Origin: Spirochaetota bacterium
GTDB lineage: Bacteria > Spirochaetota > Spirochaetia > Treponematales > UBA12059
Direction: 5' to 3'
DNA length: 39,758 nt
Assembly: GCA_003247225.1 (NCBI GenBank)
Contig: QKAK01000166.1
Span: 1 to 39,758, forward strand
Shown here: in pieces, positions 7,546 through 16,736 of the stretch
How positions within the stretch are numbered: position 1 is the first letter of the stretch
Layout of the letters: each line of letters opens with the position of its first letter
Made by a program: the position numbers and the translations under genes
The notes under the pieces: generated by a model
The model's database searches: none
The model's input: the letters and a program-made list of their open reading frames with translations, nothing else
Told to the model about the DNA's origin: nothing

Positions 7546-8307
7546 ATGAACAAGGTTTTCTTACTCGCCATCGCGGTCGCCAGCGCCTCCTGCGCGTTCG
7601 GCCTGGCCGGAAACGGCGACGTCGAGGCCGTCGAGCGCGAGGCGCGGGGTTTCTCGTCTATAGAGGTCAGCGGTTCCGCCGTCGTGCGCGTCCGTAGGGC
7701 GCCCTCTACGCGGGTCGTAGTCACGACCGACTCCAATCTCCAATCCGCGTTCGGCGTCTCCGTCCGCGGTTCGGCGCTCCGCCTCGGCTGGAAGCCCGGT
7801 ACCATGATAGGCAAGGTCACGCGAATCGAGGTCGACGTGTACCTGCCTGAGCTTGAGGGCATTTCGCTATCCGGTTCATGCGAGCTCGAGACGATGGACG
7901 GATTCTCCGGCGATTCCCTCTCGATCTCGCAGAGCGGCGGCTGCTCCATCGCGGCGACGCGCCTATCGTACCGGCGCGTCGAGGTAGGCCTGTCGGGATC
8001 CGGCGACACCTCGCTCTCCGGCGTAATGGACTCGATCATCGTTAAGTCCTCCGGTTCCGGGGAGGCACGGCTCGGCGGCGAGGGGGATAGCGCCTTCTTC
8101 GAGATATCGGGATCCGGCGTCGTCGACGCGGAGGGCTTCGCGTGCGACGAGGTCCGTATCACCGTATCCGGCTCCTGCAAGGCGTCGGTCTACGCCCGGA
8201 GGACCCTGGACGTGAATGCGTCCGGCTCCGGGACCGTACTGTACGGGGGCGATCCGCGCGTAAACGCGAAGACGAGCGGTACTGCGACGGTGCGTCCCGT
8301 CGATTGA
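7546..8307 (+). CDS. Head-GIN domain (DUF2807) exported protein
   Basis: A 253-aa protein with an N-terminal signal peptide (MNKVFLLAIAVASASCAFGLA). After it comes a repetitive beta-rich body with recurring SGSG/SGS turns (SLSGSCELE, GLSGSGDTSL, KSSGSGEARL, EISGSGVV, TVSGSCKA, NASGSGTV), the hallmark of the DUF2807 putative adhesin or beta-helix family. Such proteins are secreted or surface-exposed; their molecular role is unknown. A cysteine near the end of the hydrophobic stretch makes a lipoprotein possible but not clear. An AGGAG site precedes the ATG. It lies directly upstream of the VWA lipoprotein (43-bp gap), so the two may be co-expressed envelope proteins. Confidence 0.8.
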   Translation: MNKVFLLAIAVASASCAFGLAGNGDVEAVEREARGFSSIEVSGSAVVRVRRAPSTRVVVTTDSNLQSAFGVSVRGSALRLGWKPGTMIGKVTRIEVDVYLPELEGISLSGSCELETMDGFSGDSLSISQSGGCSIAATRLSYRRVEVGLSGSGDTSLSGVMDSIIVKSSGSGEARLGGEGDSAFFEISGSGVVDAEGFACDEVRITVSGSCKASVYARRTLDVNASGSGTVLYGGDPRVNAKTSGTATVRPVD

Positions 8308-8350
8308 TCCCGTGCGCTATACTGAGAACAAGGATTCGAGGAGGCAAGGC

Positions 8351-10147
8351 ATGAAGCGCTCGTTAACGGTATCGCTCGCGGCGTTGTTGCTATCGCTCTA
8401 TTCAGTATCATGTTCCAGCGCGCCCGATGCCGGGAGGGCGACTGACGCTGACGGCTTCGCCGATGAGTCCGTCGTCGCTCCCGCGCTAGCCGAGGCCGGC
8501 CGGGCCGAGACCGGCGCCCCGAAGGAGGCGAGGGGAGAGGCCGCGCCCGCGCCCGCGGTCATGTACGACTACGGCGCCTCGAAGTCGCTGTCCGGTACGT
8601 CGGTCCCGCGCGGCGGCGCGCCGTCGTCGTCCGGCCTCAAGGCCGGCTTCTCCGACGATAACGAGCAGTTCAACTATTTCGTCGGCTTCCTCGAGAAGTA
8701 TTCCGACGTGCCGCACTACGGCTACGACATATCGGAGCGAATAACCGCGCGGGTGCTCGACTCGGCCGGCAAGCCGGTGGCCAACGCGGCGGTATCGGTA
8801 CGGGCGGACGGGAAGGTCCTGGCCTCCGGCCTGAGCTACGCCGACGGATCCTTCCGCTTCTATCCCGCGGCCGTCGGCGCGAGGTCCGGGAGCCTCGAGC
8901 TGAGGGCCTCGGCGGGCGGGATGGGCGCGAGCGCGACGACGAGGCGGGACGGCCCGCGCGTCGTCGAGCTCCGGCTTCAGGGCCCGCGGACGCTGCCCGA
9001 CCCGCTACCCCTGGACCTGCTGTTCGTGATGGACACGACCGGGTCGATGGGCGAGGAGATCGAGCGGCTCAAGGCGACCATCGAGATCATCCACGACAAC
9101 CTGGCGGCGCTGCGGCCCCGTCCGCTGATACGCCTCGGCCTCGTGCTGTACAAGGACCTCGGGGACGAGTACGTGACGAGCGTATCGCCGTTCACCGACG
9201 ACCTGGACGCGTTCAGGGCCGCCCTCGACCCGGTCGTCGCGTCCGGGGGAGGCGACGGCCCCGAGGACCTCGAGTCGGCGCTGGACGACGCGGTCAACCG
9301 CATGGACTGGAACCGAGGCGGCCTCAGGCTTGCCTTCGTCGTTACCGACGCCGAGGCTCACCTGGACTACGGCCGGCGGTACACCTACGTGGACGCCGCC
9401 AACGACGCCAGGGCCCGGGCTATCAAGCTGTACACGATAGGCACCGGCGGCCTGCCGCTCGAGGGGGAGTACCTGCTCAGGCAGGTGTCCCAGCTGACCG
9501 ACGCCAGGTACATCTTCCTTACCTACGGCGAGTCCGGCGAGTCCGAGGGAGGCGCCGAGGGCTCGGTGAGCCACCATACCGGCTCGAACTACCAGACCGA
9601 TAAGCTCGAGGCCATAGTCATCCGCTTCGTCAAGGAGGAGGTGGCCTGGCTGTCCGATACGCCCGCGTCGGTCGACGAGGACTACTTCAGCGCGAGGCCG
9701 GTCGGCGAGGAGAGCCGCGACGAGACGCTCGGCAAGCTGTTCGTCGAGGCGGTGGGCAACCTGGCCGACTACTCGACCTTCCGCTTCGGCCCCGAGGCGC
9801 CGTGCGTCATACTGCCCGTGTCGGCTACCGGCGACGGCCTCGGGCCGAGCGCCGAGTACTTCGGCGAGCGGCTCGTCCTGGCCGCGTCCGAGGCCGGCCG
9901 CTGGAAACCGGTCGAGCGCAAGGAACTGCAGCGGGTGCTCGCCGAGCTGGAGCTGCAGCTGTCCGGCCTGGCCGATCCGGCGACCGCGGCCCGCGCCGGG
10001 GAGCTGCTCGGCGCCGACCTGGCCGTGGCGTCGTCGCTGTACCTGCGGGACGGCCGCTACGAGCTATTCCTACGCCTCGTGCGCGTGTCGACCGCCGAGG
10101 TGCTCGCCGTAGCCAGGGCCAAGATCGACAAGGACCTGGGCCTATGA
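8351..10147 (+). CDS. Lipoprotein with regulatory-like, VWA and FlgO/CsgG-like domains
   Basis: A 598-aa predicted lipoprotein: basic start, hydrophobic segment and the lipobox YSVSC, with residue variation allowed in spirochaetes. A low-complexity Ala/Gly/Glu linker follows. A carboxypeptidase-regulatory-like beta sandwich comes next (about 130-205, ITARVLDSAGKPVANAAVSV). A VWA domain (about 222-420) has a complete MIDAS start DTTGSMG at Asp228, plus GGGDGPEDLESAL and FVVTDAEAH. The C-terminal domain (about 455-598, CVILPVSATGDGLG to VRVSTAEVLAVARAKI) resembles the FlgO/CsgG-like fold of outer-membrane-associated proteins. The role is unknown; metal-dependent protein binding at the envelope is likely. 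An in-frame ATG at 8312 is less likely as it precedes the signal sequence. Its TGA overlaps the radA ATG. Confidence 0.78.
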   Translation: MKRSLTVSLAALLLSLYSVSCSSAPDAGRATDADGFADESVVAPALAEAGRAETGAPKEARGEAAPAPAVMYDYGASKSLSGTSVPRGGAPSSSGLKAGFSDDNEQFNYFVGFLEKYSDVPHYGYDISERITARVLDSAGKPVANAAVSVRADGKVLASGLSYADGSFRFYPAAVGARSGSLELRASAGGMGASATTRRDGPRVVELRLQGPRTLPDPLPLDLLFVMDTTGSMGEEIERLKATIEIIHDNLAALRPRPLIRLGLVLYKDLGDEYVTSVSPFTDDLDAFRAALDPVVASGGGDGPEDLESALDDAVNRMDWNRGGLRLAFVVTDAEAHLDYGRRYTYVDAANDARARAIKLYTIGTGGLPLEGEYLLRQVSQLTDARYIFLTYGESGESEGGAEGSVSHHTGSNYQTDKLEAIVIRFVKEEVAWLSDTPASVDEDYFSARPVGEESRDETLGKLFVEAVGNLADYSTFRFGPEAPCVILPVSATGDGLGPSAEYFGERLVLAASEAGRWKPVERKELQRVLAELELQLSGLADPATAARAGELLGADLAVASSLYLRDGRYELFLRLVRVSTAEVLAVARAKIDKDLGL

Positions 10148-11556
10148 GCCCCGCGGGGCGGCCCGCCGCCGGCAAGGCCGCCAAGACGGGCTACGAGTGC
10201 TCCGCCTGCGGGCACCGCGAGGCTAAGTGGCTCGGGCGCTGCCCCGCCTGCGGGGAGTGGAACGCGATGCGCGAGACGAGCGCGCCGGCGGCCGAAGGAT
10301 CGGCTAGGCGCGAGGCGCGGTTCTCGGTGCCGCTCGAGTCGGTCGACCCGGCCGAGGGCGCCCGCGCCCCGTCCGGCTCGGCCGAGGTGGACCGCGTGCT
10401 CGGGGGCGGCATCATGCGCGGCTCGAGCGTGCTGATAGGCGGCGAGCCGGGCATAGGCAAGAGCACGCTGCTCCTGCAGCTCGCCGCCAGGGCCGGCGTG
10501 CAGGGCCGCGTCCTGTACGTGTCCGCCGAGGAGAGCGCCGCCCAGATTCGGCTGCGCGCCGATAGGCTCGGGCTTAAGCGCGGCGGGCTCGAGCTCCTGT
10601 GCACCGGCGACCTGTCCGAGGCGATGCGGGCGCTCGACCGGGTCAAGCCGGCCCTGTTCGTCGTCGACTCGCTCCAGACGATAGCCTCGGCCGAGGCCGG
10701 CGCCGTGCCGGGCACCGCGAACCAGGTCAAGTACTGCGCCCTCGAGCTGGCCGACTGGGCCAGGGAGCACGGCAGCGCCTGCTTCCTCGTCGCCCACGTG
10801 ACCAAGGACGGCATGATAGCCGGCCCCAAGGCCGCCGAGCATACCGTCGACGTGGTGCTGATGTTCGAGCAGAGCGAGACCGACGCGCGCTTCCTGCGCT
10901 CTGCGAAGAACCGCTTCGGCTCTACCGACGAGGTGGGGCTGTTCACTATGACCGAGCGCGGGCTCGAGGAGCTGTCCGACCCGTCGGAGCTGTTCCTGGT
11001 GCGGCGATCCGGCGAGGCGCCGGCGGGCGCGGCGGTGGCGGCCACCTGGGAGGGGACCCGCGCCTTGCTGGTCGAGATCCAGGCGCTGACCGTGCCGGGC
11101 AAGGCGTCGCTGTCGCGCGTCTATTCCGAGCGCGTCGAGCCGGCGCGGGTGGCTCGCGTGGCGGCGGTGCTCGAGAAGCACGCTGGCCTCGGCCTGTCCG
11201 ACCAGGACCTCTACGTCAACGTCTCCGGCGGCATCCGCCTATCCGAGCCGGGCATAGACCTGGCGCTCGCGGCCGCTATCTACTCGGCGCGCACGGGGCT
11301 GTCGCTGCCGCCGTCCACGGCGCTCGCCGGAGAGCTGTCGCTCGCCGGCGAGGTCCGGCCGGTGCGGCGCATGGCCGGCCGGGTCCGGGCCGCCAAGGCG
11401 ATGGGGCTCGACCGCGTGGTCGGCGCCGCCTCGGCACGAGGCGAGGACTCGGCGCGAGGCGAGGCCGACGATTCGGACTCATGGGATCGCGTCGCGACGA
11501 TAGGCGCGACGATACGGGCCCTATTCGGCGCCGGCGCCAAGAACGGAGGACGATGA
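10144..11556 (+). CDS. radA: DNA repair protein RadA (branch-migration ATPase)
   Basis: RecA-like ATPase that drives branch migration of recombination intermediates in the cytoplasm. The 470-aa protein has all family parts in order. A C4 zinc finger (CSACG and CPACGEWN, residues about 19-40) comes first. A RecA core follows, with Walker A GGEPGIGKST, Walker B LFVVDSLQT and the diagnostic KNRFGSTDE motif. A Lon-protease-like C-terminal domain completes it (LSDQDLYVNVSGGIRLSEPG onward). It starts in an ATGA overlap with the VWA lipoprotein gene and ends in a similar overlap region with malQ, so translation of the three is probably coupled. Confidence 0.95.
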   Translation: MSPAGRPAAGKAAKTGYECSACGHREAKWLGRCPACGEWNAMRETSAPAAEGSARREARFSVPLESVDPAEGARAPSGSAEVDRVLGGGIMRGSSVLIGGEPGIGKSTLLLQLAARAGVQGRVLYVSAEESAAQIRLRADRLGLKRGGLELLCTGDLSEAMRALDRVKPALFVVDSLQTIASAEAGAVPGTANQVKYCALELADWAREHGSACFLVAHVTKDGMIAGPKAAEHTVDVVLMFEQSETDARFLRSAKNRFGSTDEVGLFTMTERGLEELSDPSELFLVRRSGEAPAGAAVAATWEGTRALLVEIQALTVPGKASLSRVYSERVEPARVARVAAVLEKHAGLGLSDQDLYVNVSGGIRLSEPGIDLALAAAIYSARTGLSLPPSTALAGELSLAGEVRPVRRMAGRVRAAKAMGLDRVVGAASARGEDSARGEADDSDSWDRVATIGATIRALFGAGAKNGGR

Positions 11557-13514
11557 TGCGCTACGCGGCGGGCGATCGGCGATTGTTCGGGATAGCGGTT
11601 CCGCTCGGATCGATCAGGGTCGAGGGCGGCTGGCGGGTCGGCGAGTATCCCGACCTCGCGCCGTTCGCCCGCCTGTGCGAGGGGCTCGGCGCGGGGCTGC
11701 TCCAGCTGCTGCCGCTCAACGACACGGGCGGCCAGAGCTCGCCATACTCGGCGCTGTCGGCGTTCGCGCTCCACCCGCTGTACATCCGGGTGCGCGACCT
11801 GCCCGAGGCGGCCGCGGCGCCCCGGGCCGTCGAGGCGCTCGAGTCCTTCGCCGCCGAGGCGCGCCCCGGAGAGCGATTCCCGTACGGCGAATGCCTCGAA
11901 GCCAAGCTGGCGGCGCTCAGGGCCGTCTACGAGGCGTCGGCCGATAGCATCGCCGCCGACGAGGGCCTGGCCGCCTTCGAGCGCGGGCGCCCGTGGCTAC
12001 GCGCCTACGCCGTCTATCGGCGGCTCAAGTCGTCGTACGGCGAGCGGGCCTGGCGCTCGTGGCCGGGACATAGGGATCCGACCCGCGACGAGATCGACGC
12101 GATGTGGGACGATCCGGCCGCCAGGCGGGAGCAGCTCTTCCACGCCTGGATGCAGATGCGGGCCGCCGAGCAGTTCGGCGCGGCCGCCGAGGCGGTCGCC
12201 GGGACTGGCCTCGTCCTGCTCGGCGACATACCCATACTGATGAACGACGACTCGGCCGACGTCTGGGCCGACCGCCGCTTCTTCGACGAGTCGCTCCGGG
12301 CCGGCGCGCCGCCCGATATGTACTCGTCGGTCGGCCAGAACTGGGGCTTCCCGATCTACGACTGGGACGCGATGGCCGAGGACGGCTACTCGTTCTGGCG
12401 GGCGCGCGTCGCCGAGGCGGCGAGGTACTACTCGGCCTACCGCATCGACCACGTGCTCGGCTTCTTCAGGATCTGGGCGCTCGGCGACCGCGACGAGACC
12501 GGCTGCCTGGGCCGTTTCGTCCCCGGGGCCGAGCTCGGCGCCGACGAGCTGTCGCGGGCCGGCTTCTCGCAGGAGCGGCTGCGCTGGCTGTCCGAGCCGC
12601 ACATACCCGGCGTCGAGCTCAGGGCCGCCGTGCCCGCGCCCGAGGCGGCCCTCGCCGTCGACGCGGCGCTCGAGCGGATAGGCGGCGAGGACCTGTACCT
12701 GTTCAAGCGCTCGGTACGGGGCGAGGCCGACCTGAGCGAGCTGCCGCTGAGCGGCGCCGCTCTCGAATTCCTTAAGGCGCGCTGGCGCGATCGGGCTTTG
12801 CTGCCGATCGGCGGCGGACGATTCTCTCCGACCTGGTCGTACCGCGGCGCCCGGGCCTGGGCGACCCTCTCGGACGGCGAGCGGTCGGCTCTCGAGGCCA
12901 TGATCGGCTCCGCGTCGGCGTCGGCGGAGCTCGGCTGGGAGGATCGAGGCCGCAGGCTCCTATCGATGCTGGGCTCGGCCTCCGATATGCTGCCCTGCGC
13001 CGAGGACCTCGGCGCCGTGCCGGACTGCGTGCCGAGGGTGCTCGCCGAGCTCGGGATCCCGGGCCTGCGGGTGCCGCGCTGGATGAGGCGTTGGGACGAG
13101 GCCGGGCAGCCGTTCAAGCCGCTGTCGGAATACGGGGAGCTATCGGCCTGCACGCCGAGCGTCCACGACACCTCGACCCTGCGCGGCTGGTGGGAGCTGG
13201 AGGACGGCCGGGACGGCTTCGTCGAGGCGTATTGCCCCGAGCTGAGGCCGGCGCCGGCGCTGCTCGGCCCCGACGCCGAGGGCGCCGTGCTGTCCGCCCT
13301 GGCCAAGGCCCCGTCCAGGCTGTTCGTCGTCCAGCTCCAGGACCTGCTCGACCTGTCCGCCCGCTATAGGTCGGGCGATCCGAGCGGCGATAGGATAAAC
13401 GTGCCGGGCAGCGTGGACGGCTTCAACTGGACCTGGCGCATGGGACCGGGGACGGAAGAGCTCGGGCGAGACGCCGCGTGGACCGCTCGCGTCCGGGCCC
13501 GCTGCGGCCGATAA
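11556..13514 (+). CDS. malQ: 4-alpha-glucanotransferase (GH77, DPE2-like length)
   Basis: Transfers alpha-1,4-glucan segments between maltooligosaccharides in the cytoplasm. GH77 landmarks are present: QLLPLNDTG and SSPYSALSAFALHPLYI near the N-terminus, then the nucleophile Asp298 in YRIDHVLGFFR. The acid/base Glu483 lies in CAEDLGAVP and the third carboxylate Asp538 in VHDTSTLRGWW. At 652 aa it exceeds the usual 500 or so. The extra length is an insertion of roughly 130 residues between the nucleophile and acid/base segments, as in plant DPE2-type enzymes. No N-terminal starch-binding domains are present. GGAGG at 11545-11549 favours the ATG at 11556 over 11553. Confidence 0.9.
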   Translation: MRYAAGDRRLFGIAVPLGSIRVEGGWRVGEYPDLAPFARLCEGLGAGLLQLLPLNDTGGQSSPYSALSAFALHPLYIRVRDLPEAAAAPRAVEALESFAAEARPGERFPYGECLEAKLAALRAVYEASADSIAADEGLAAFERGRPWLRAYAVYRRLKSSYGERAWRSWPGHRDPTRDEIDAMWDDPAARREQLFHAWMQMRAAEQFGAAAEAVAGTGLVLLGDIPILMNDDSADVWADRRFFDESLRAGAPPDMYSSVGQNWGFPIYDWDAMAEDGYSFWRARVAEAARYYSAYRIDHVLGFFRIWALGDRDETGCLGRFVPGAELGADELSRAGFSQERLRWLSEPHIPGVELRAAVPAPEAALAVDAALERIGGEDLYLFKRSVRGEADLSELPLSGAALEFLKARWRDRALLPIGGGRFSPTWSYRGARAWATLSDGERSALEAMIGSASASAELGWEDRGRRLLSMLGSASDMLPCAEDLGAVPDCVPRVLAELGIPGLRVPRWMRRWDEAGQPFKPLSEYGELSACTPSVHDTSTLRGWWELEDGRDGFVEAYCPELRPAPALLGPDAEGAVLSALAKAPSRLFVVQLQDLLDLSARYRSGDPSGDRINVPGSVDGFNWTWRMGPGTEELGRDAAWTARVRARCGR

Positions 13515-13520
13515 AGTAGT

Positions 13521-16235
13521 ATGGCTCAAAGTACAAAAGATACTACGCGTCCGATCGTCGCCATAGCGGTAAGGAACCCCGTCGTTCTCGAGCACGTCTC
13601 GCGCGAGCTGCGCTCGAGGGTGACGGGCGCTGAGGTGACGACCATCGTGGGAGACCGGGCTTTCCGCGAGACGATAGCGCGCGGCGCCGCCGCGTCCATC
13701 GACGCGCTCGTCGCGGACGCCGAGTGCGCAGAGCTGATCGCCGCGCTGTCGAGGCCCGAGGACCTGCCGCTGGTCGGGGTCATCGCGAGCGAGACCGGCG
13801 GTACCGGCCTCCCCCAGGCGATCGCCGCCGCCGGTTTCCCCCTGCTGCGCCAGTGCTCGGAGCCCAGGCCCTACGCCGAGGTCGCGGCCTGGGTGAACGG
13901 CGCCGTCGCGTCGCTGTCGAGGGCCGGCTACCGCCGCCGCGACTCGGTCGATTACGGCCGGCGCTACGAGGACCTGGTCCAGGCCTTGCCGGACATCGTC
14001 TACGAGCTCGACGTCGACGGCGTCATCACCTTCATAAACGACTCGGTCTCCATGCTCGGGTACGTCCCCGGAGACCTGATCGGCAAGCACTACTCGGTGC
14101 TGCTCCACGACGAGGACGCCGCGGCCGTCGACCGCGACAGGGTCCTGGTCGACTACGTCGGCTACCGGACCGGCGTCGCCCTCAGCCCGAAGCTGTTCAA
14201 CGAGCGCCGCAGCATCGAGCGTCGCACGACCGACCTCGAGGTCAGGCTGAAGCGCAAGCGCGGCGCCAAGAACGGCCCTCCCGAGCTGATAGGCAGCGTC
14301 ATCTCGTACGGCGAGATATCGTCGGCCGGCGAGTACGGCCGCGACGGCGCCAAGGAATTCAAGGGCTCGGTCGGCATCATCCGCGACGTCACGCTACGGC
14401 GCAAGTCGGAGGAGACGCTCCGCAAGCTGTACCAGGCCATAGACCAGCTCGGCTCGTGCGTCTTCGTCCTCAACCACGCGTTCGAGGTGGAGTACGTCAA
14501 CCCGGCGTTCTTCATGCTCACGGGCTTCGCTCCGCCCGACGTGATCGGCGGCAACGTCTTCAGGTTCCTGGCCTTCCTGCCGGACAAGGTCGACGCCATC
14601 CGCAAGCGGGTCCAGGACGGCTTCGAGGCGCGCGACGAGGTCCTCGTCCCGCGCATGGGCGGGGGGCAATTCTGGGCGTCATTGTCGCTGGCGCCGGTCA
14701 GGACGCCGTCCGGGGCGATCACCCACGCGATCGCCGTCATGGAGGACATCAGCTCGAGGCGCTCGATGGACGAGCTGCTGCAGGGCGCCCGGCGCGAGGC
14801 CGAGGAGGCGAGCCGGGCGAAGTCTCGCTTCATCTCGAGCATGACGCACGAGCTGCATACGCCGATCGCCGCCATCATGGCGGCGGCGCGGTCTCTGCAG
14901 GGCCGCGGAGGCCAGGGCGATCCCGCCGAGCTCATCCTCGATAGCGCCCAGCGGCTCCTCGATATACTGAGCGGCATACTCGATTACGTCCGCTCAGAGA
15001 GCGACGACCTGGCCGTGCGGCGCGTATCCTTCCAGCTCGGCCCGTTCATGGAACGGGCCTGCGGCCCCCATCGGGCCGCGGCCGAGGGCAAGGGCCTGTC
15101 CTTCTCGGTCGAGGCCGACTCGGGCGAGTCCGTCGAGAGCGACCCCGACCGGCTCGGCCGCGTCGTCGAGATACTGCTCGATAACGCGGTGCGCTACACC
15201 GGCTCGGGCTCGATACGTGTGACCGCCAGGATCGAGCGGCTCGAGGGCAACGTACCCCACCTGATCGTCCACGTGGCCGATACGGGGCCGGGAATCGCGG
15301 ACCAGGATAGGGAGCGCGTCTTCAAGCCCTTCTCGAAGACGGAACGGGCGCTTCGCGACGCGTCGGGCGGCTCGGGCGTCGGCCTCGCGCTCGCCAGGAA
15401 CATCATGCAGGTGCTCGGCGGGGAGGTGCGCCTCGATAGCCGCCGCGGGGCCGGCTGCGATTTCTCGCTGATCCTGCCGACCGCCTCCCCGGTCAGGGCC
15501 GAGCCCGCGGGGGCCGCCGATTATACGCTGCTCCTCGTCGACGATAACGAGGTGAACCTCGAGTACATGAGGACCCTGGTCGAGAACCGCGGCTATCGCG
15601 TGCTCAGCGCGGAGAGCGCCGCCGAGGCCTTCAGGGCGCTGGAGGCGCATTACGTAGACGCCTGTATCCTCGATATCCAGATGCCCGGCTATTCCGGCAT
15701 CGAGCTGGCCAAGGCCATCCGGGCCTACGCCGGCCCCCGGTACTCCCCCGACATGCCCCTGTTCGCGATGACCGCCCACGATACGGCAGCCCTCGGCGAG
15801 GACGCGGGCCTGTTCGCCGCCGTGTTCCCGAAGCCGACCGACATCGCCAGGCTGTCGGACGCCGTCGTCGCCACGATGGCGGAGCAGGATCGGGCCGCCA
15901 GCGCCGCCTTCCCCATGGCGTTCTGCGCGACCGGCTTCGGCCGTACGGCGGCCGTCGCGAGGATGCGCCTCGAGGTGGAATCGGCCATGACGGCCTTGAC
16001 CCTGGCCTTGTCGGGCACGAGCGACGCGAGGGTGGATATACGCGCCGAGGCGGCCTCGCTATCGTCGGTCTTCAATCGCTTCTCGTGCAAGCCGGGCCAG
16101 GCTAAGGTCAGGCAGTTCATCGAGCATTATTCTGACGACGACAGGGACGTCCTGCGATGCCTGCTCGAGCGGATAGGGCGCATACTGAAGGAGGGCATAG
16201 ACGCGATCGCGAACCTGCCCGGCGGGCGCGAATGA
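13521..16235 (+). CDS. Cytoplasmic hybrid sensor histidine kinase with PAS domains
   Basis: A 904-aa signalling kinase with no membrane segments. In order: an N-terminal receiver-like domain (1-135) without a clear phospho-Asp pocket; a PAS domain (about 147-290) with a 50-residue charged insert; and a second PAS (about 303-412). HisKA follows with His443 in MTHELHTPIAAIM, then a complete HATPase (N-box ILLDNAVRYT, G1 VADTGPGIAD, G2 GSGVGLALA). Next is a receiver domain with acidic pocket LLLVDDNE, phospho-Asp in CILDIQMPG and Lys in FPKPTD. A helical C-terminal tail (800-904) has HPt size but no obvious phosphorylatable histidine. The start has only a weak ribosome-binding site. The ATGA overlap with a response regulator makes them a likely phosphorelay pair. 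Confidence 0.88.
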   Translation: MAQSTKDTTRPIVAIAVRNPVVLEHVSRELRSRVTGAEVTTIVGDRAFRETIARGAAASIDALVADAECAELIAALSRPEDLPLVGVIASETGGTGLPQAIAAAGFPLLRQCSEPRPYAEVAAWVNGAVASLSRAGYRRRDSVDYGRRYEDLVQALPDIVYELDVDGVITFINDSVSMLGYVPGDLIGKHYSVLLHDEDAAAVDRDRVLVDYVGYRTGVALSPKLFNERRSIERRTTDLEVRLKRKRGAKNGPPELIGSVISYGEISSAGEYGRDGAKEFKGSVGIIRDVTLRRKSEETLRKLYQAIDQLGSCVFVLNHAFEVEYVNPAFFMLTGFAPPDVIGGNVFRFLAFLPDKVDAIRKRVQDGFEARDEVLVPRMGGGQFWASLSLAPVRTPSGAITHAIAVMEDISSRRSMDELLQGARREAEEASRAKSRFISSMTHELHTPIAAIMAAARSLQGRGGQGDPAELILDSAQRLLDILSGILDYVRSESDDLAVRRVSFQLGPFMERACGPHRAAAEGKGLSFSVEADSGESVESDPDRLGRVVEILLDNAVRYTGSGSIRVTARIERLEGNVPHLIVHVADTGPGIADQDRERVFKPFSKTERALRDASGGSGVGLALARNIMQVLGGEVRLDSRRGAGCDFSLILPTASPVRAEPAGAADYTLLLVDDNEVNLEYMRTLVENRGYRVLSAESAAEAFRALEAHYVDACILDIQMPGYSGIELAKAIRAYAGPRYSPDMPLFAMTAHDTAALGEDAGLFAAVFPKPTDIARLSDAVVATMAEQDRAASAAFPMAFCATGFGRTAAVARMRLEVESAMTALTLALSGTSDARVDIRAEAASLSSVFNRFSCKPGQAKVRQFIEHYSDDDRDVLRCLLERIGRILKEGIDAIANLPGGRE

Positions 16236-16582
16236 GGGCGCTGATCGTCGACGACGACGCCCTGAACAGGGATATACTGCGCAGGTTCCTCGGCAGGCTC
16301 GGCTACGATAGCGAAGAGGCGGCGAGCGGGCTCGAGGGCCTGGCCGCCTGCCGGAACGCCCGCTACGACGTCGCCCTGATCGACCTCGTGCTGCCGGACC
16401 TGGACGGCGCCGATGCCGCGACGGCGATCCGCGAGGCCTGCGCGGCGCGGGATACGCCCATCCGGCTGATCGCCGTCACCGGCGCGCGTAGCGACGAGCG
16501 GGTCAGGCGCGCGTTCGACGCGGTCGTCGAGAAGCCGTATACGCTCGATGAACTGTCGGCGGCTATTTCAGCGCTATCCTAG
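16232..16582 (+). CDS. Single-domain response regulator
   Basis: A 116-aa receiver domain with no output domain. The acidic pocket is ALIVDDDAL, the phospho-acceptor Asp is in VALIDLVLPDLDG, the conserved Thr in LIAVTGARS and the Lys in VVEKPYTLDEL. All functional receiver residues are present. Its ATG overlaps the stop of the hybrid kinase gene (ATGA), so it is probably that kinase's phosphorelay partner, acting like CheY or Spo0F. The downstream target is unknown. Confidence 0.88.
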   Translation: MRALIVDDDALNRDILRRFLGRLGYDSEEAASGLEGLAACRNARYDVALIDLVLPDLDGADAATAIREACAARDTPIRLIAVTGARSDERVRRAFDAVVEKPYTLDELSAAISALS

Positions 16583-16613
16583 CCGTTATCGAGAGTTCAA
16601 ATCGTGTAGTCTA

Positions 16614-16642
16614 TTGACATTCTTTATCGTTTTCTGTATGTT
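16614..16642 (+). promoter_or_regulatory. Promoter of the initiator tRNA gene
   Basis: A perfect TTGACA at 16614-16619 and TATGTT at 16637-16642 are separated by 17 bases in an AT-rich patch. The predicted start near 16649 lies a few bases before the mature tRNA 5' end at 16657. Confidence 0.8.
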
Positions 16643-16656
16643 AGTCCCAACATCGA

Positions 16657-16729
16657 CGCAGGGTAGAGCAGTTGGCAGCTCGTCGGGCTCATAACCCGGA
16701 GGTCGTAGGTTCGAGTCCTACCCCTGCTA
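16657..16729 (+). tRNA. Initiator tRNA-fMet (anticodon CAT)
   Basis: A complete cloverleaf: acceptor 16657-16663 with 16722-16728, D stem GAGC/GCTC, anticodon stem 16683-16687 with 16695-16699, T stem GTAGG/CCTAC. The anticodon CAT is at 16690-16692. Two features mark it as initiator, not elongator: three consecutive G-C pairs at the base of the anticodon stem (GGG CTCATAA CCC), and a mismatch at the end of the acceptor stem (C1 against T72). The discriminator is A73. CCA is not encoded, so it must be added after processing. Confidence 0.95.
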
Positions 16730-16736
16730 AAAAAAA

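Noticed and set aside
10599-11555. Upstream extension of malQ inside radA
   Set aside because: The extension reads as Arg/Gly-rich out-of-frame radA sequence; MalQ similarity and a ribosome-binding site appear at 11556.
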